A stretch of DNA of 24,336 bases from assembly GCA_964388085.1 (NCBI GenBank), contig CAYLZW010000062.1, positions 1-24,336 on the forward strand. Reading direction: 5' to 3'. Every line of letters begins with the position of its first letter. The first letter of the stretch is position 1. Below are positions 23,920 to 24,336 of this stretch, one piece after another. The notes under the pieces are model-generated. The model made no database searches. It saw only the letters and a program-made list of their open reading frames with translations, and was not told the origin of the DNA. The translations under genes and the position numbers were made by a program. The stretch comes from CAYLZW01 sp964388085. GTDB taxonomy: Bacteria; Myxococcota; UBA727; CAYLZW01.

Positions 23920-23925
23920 GGAGCG

Positions 23926-24336
23926 TCAGCCTCCGCCGAGGAACAGCACGGCGAGCAGCACGAGGAGGCCGAGCACCACGACGGCGGCCAGGCCGATGAG
24001 CGTGTACTCGACGGGGCCGAGGCCGCGCTTTGGCTTCTCGATGGCGGTGCCGTCCGGCACGCTGCCGAAGTCGTCGTCGCCCTCCGAGGGCAAGGGGTCT
24101 TCCCCGGGCGGGCCTTCGGTGCTGAGCGGCGCGGCGTCCACGTCGGGCGCGGCCTCGATGGGCGCCGCCTCGGGCTCGGGGGGCGGCGGCTCGGGCGCGG
24201 GCTCCGGCTCTGGCTCCTCGTCGGGCAGGGACTCCTCGGCCTCCATCTCGCCGCGCGTGGACTCGTTCGCGAAGGCGGGGATGTCGTCGAGCTTGCCGAT
24301 GAACTTGGCGCTCGGGTCGATGAAGGTGAGCTTCAC
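23926..24336 (-). CDS. Acidic Pro/Glu-rich protein with C-terminal membrane anchor (cut by right edge)
   Basis: At least 136 residues, open to the window edge; the GTG at the very edge may be a start or an internal Val. The visible N-part VKLTFIDPSAKFIGKLDDIPAFAN looks like a short folded segment. A long acidic linker follows (30-90), dominated by Glu, Pro and Ala (EPEPEPAPEP, PPPEPE), then basic KPKR (101-104). One hydrophobic helix YTLIGLAAVVVLGLLVLLAVLFLGGG (111-136) forms the C-terminus. The positive-inside rule puts the N-part in the cytoplasm with only GGG outside, like a tail-anchored protein. No family recognised. Tail anchor and adjacent GT2 gene suggest a membrane scaffold for the glycan enzymes (inference). 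Confidence 0.65.
   Translation of the reverse strand: MKLTFIDPSAKFIGKLDDIPAFANESTRGEMEAEESLPDEEPEPEPAPEPPPPEPEAAPIEAAPDVDAAPLSTEGPPGEDPLPSEGDDDFGSVPDGTAIEKPKRGLGPVEYTLIGLAAVVVLGLLVLLAVLFLGGG

Overview
The window is GC-rich, gene-dense DNA with many GTG starts and 4-nt ATGA/GTGA overlaps. Lipoproteins carry Asp/Ala/Gly-rich linkers after the lipobox, and one has thrombospondin type 3 plus FG-GAP repeats. Together with a minor pilin cluster and many envelope glycosyltransferases, this points to a Gram-negative bacterium of the Myxococcota or a related former delta-proteobacterial lineage. That assignment is inferred from style; no phylogenetic marker was tested.

Layout. (1) Positions 2-487 hold the 3' end of a Rieske-type oxygenase, convergent with a 1012-residue surface lipoprotein (497-3535, minus) built from 8 thrombospondin type 3 repeats, about 8 FG-GAP units and a CARDB-like tail. 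(2) A tRNA-Pro(UGG) with encoded CCA lies at 3650-3726 (minus), followed by a strong hairpin. A small DUF1287-like protein follows (3897-4457, plus), with a repeat-rich upstream region. (3) Positions 4572-9443 (plus) are a type IV pilus minor pilin operon (FimT/GspH, PilV, PilW, PilX types), with a very long PilX-like protein and no PilY1 gene in view. (4) Positions 9534-15936 (plus) carry a fused transporter-like/spermidine-synthase-like membrane protein, a propeller-like lipoprotein and a GT-C-like membrane protein; the last two overlap by 4 nt. (5) Positions 15949-22098 (minus) are a tight glycan operon, in transcription order GT2, Wzx-type flippase, GT4, a polyprenyl-phosphate glycosyltransferase (GtrB/DPM1-like) and a GT-C membrane glycosyltransferase. 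(6) A ParB/sulfiredoxin-like protein (22218-23033, plus) is divergent from that operon and tail-to-tail overlapping with another GT2 gene (23014-23919, minus). An acidic Pro-rich membrane-anchored protein (23926 to the right edge, minus) precedes that GT2 gene.

How the genes may work together (inference): cytosolic GT2 and GT4 enzymes build a lipid-linked glycan and the flippase moves it across the inner membrane. The GtrB-like enzyme makes a polyprenyl-phosphate sugar that the translationally coupled GT-C enzyme can use as donor on the periplasmic side. No initiating phosphoglycosyltransferase, Wzy polymerase, chain-length regulator or export channel is visible, so the locus is either partial or works with genes elsewhere. 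The least described parts are the ParB-like protein in the glycan locus, the large PilX-like protein, the coupled lipoprotein/GT-C pair, and the repeat-rich upstream region at 3802-3896. No mobile element, CRISPR array or phage gene was seen, and no stretch over 300 bases lacks a gene.
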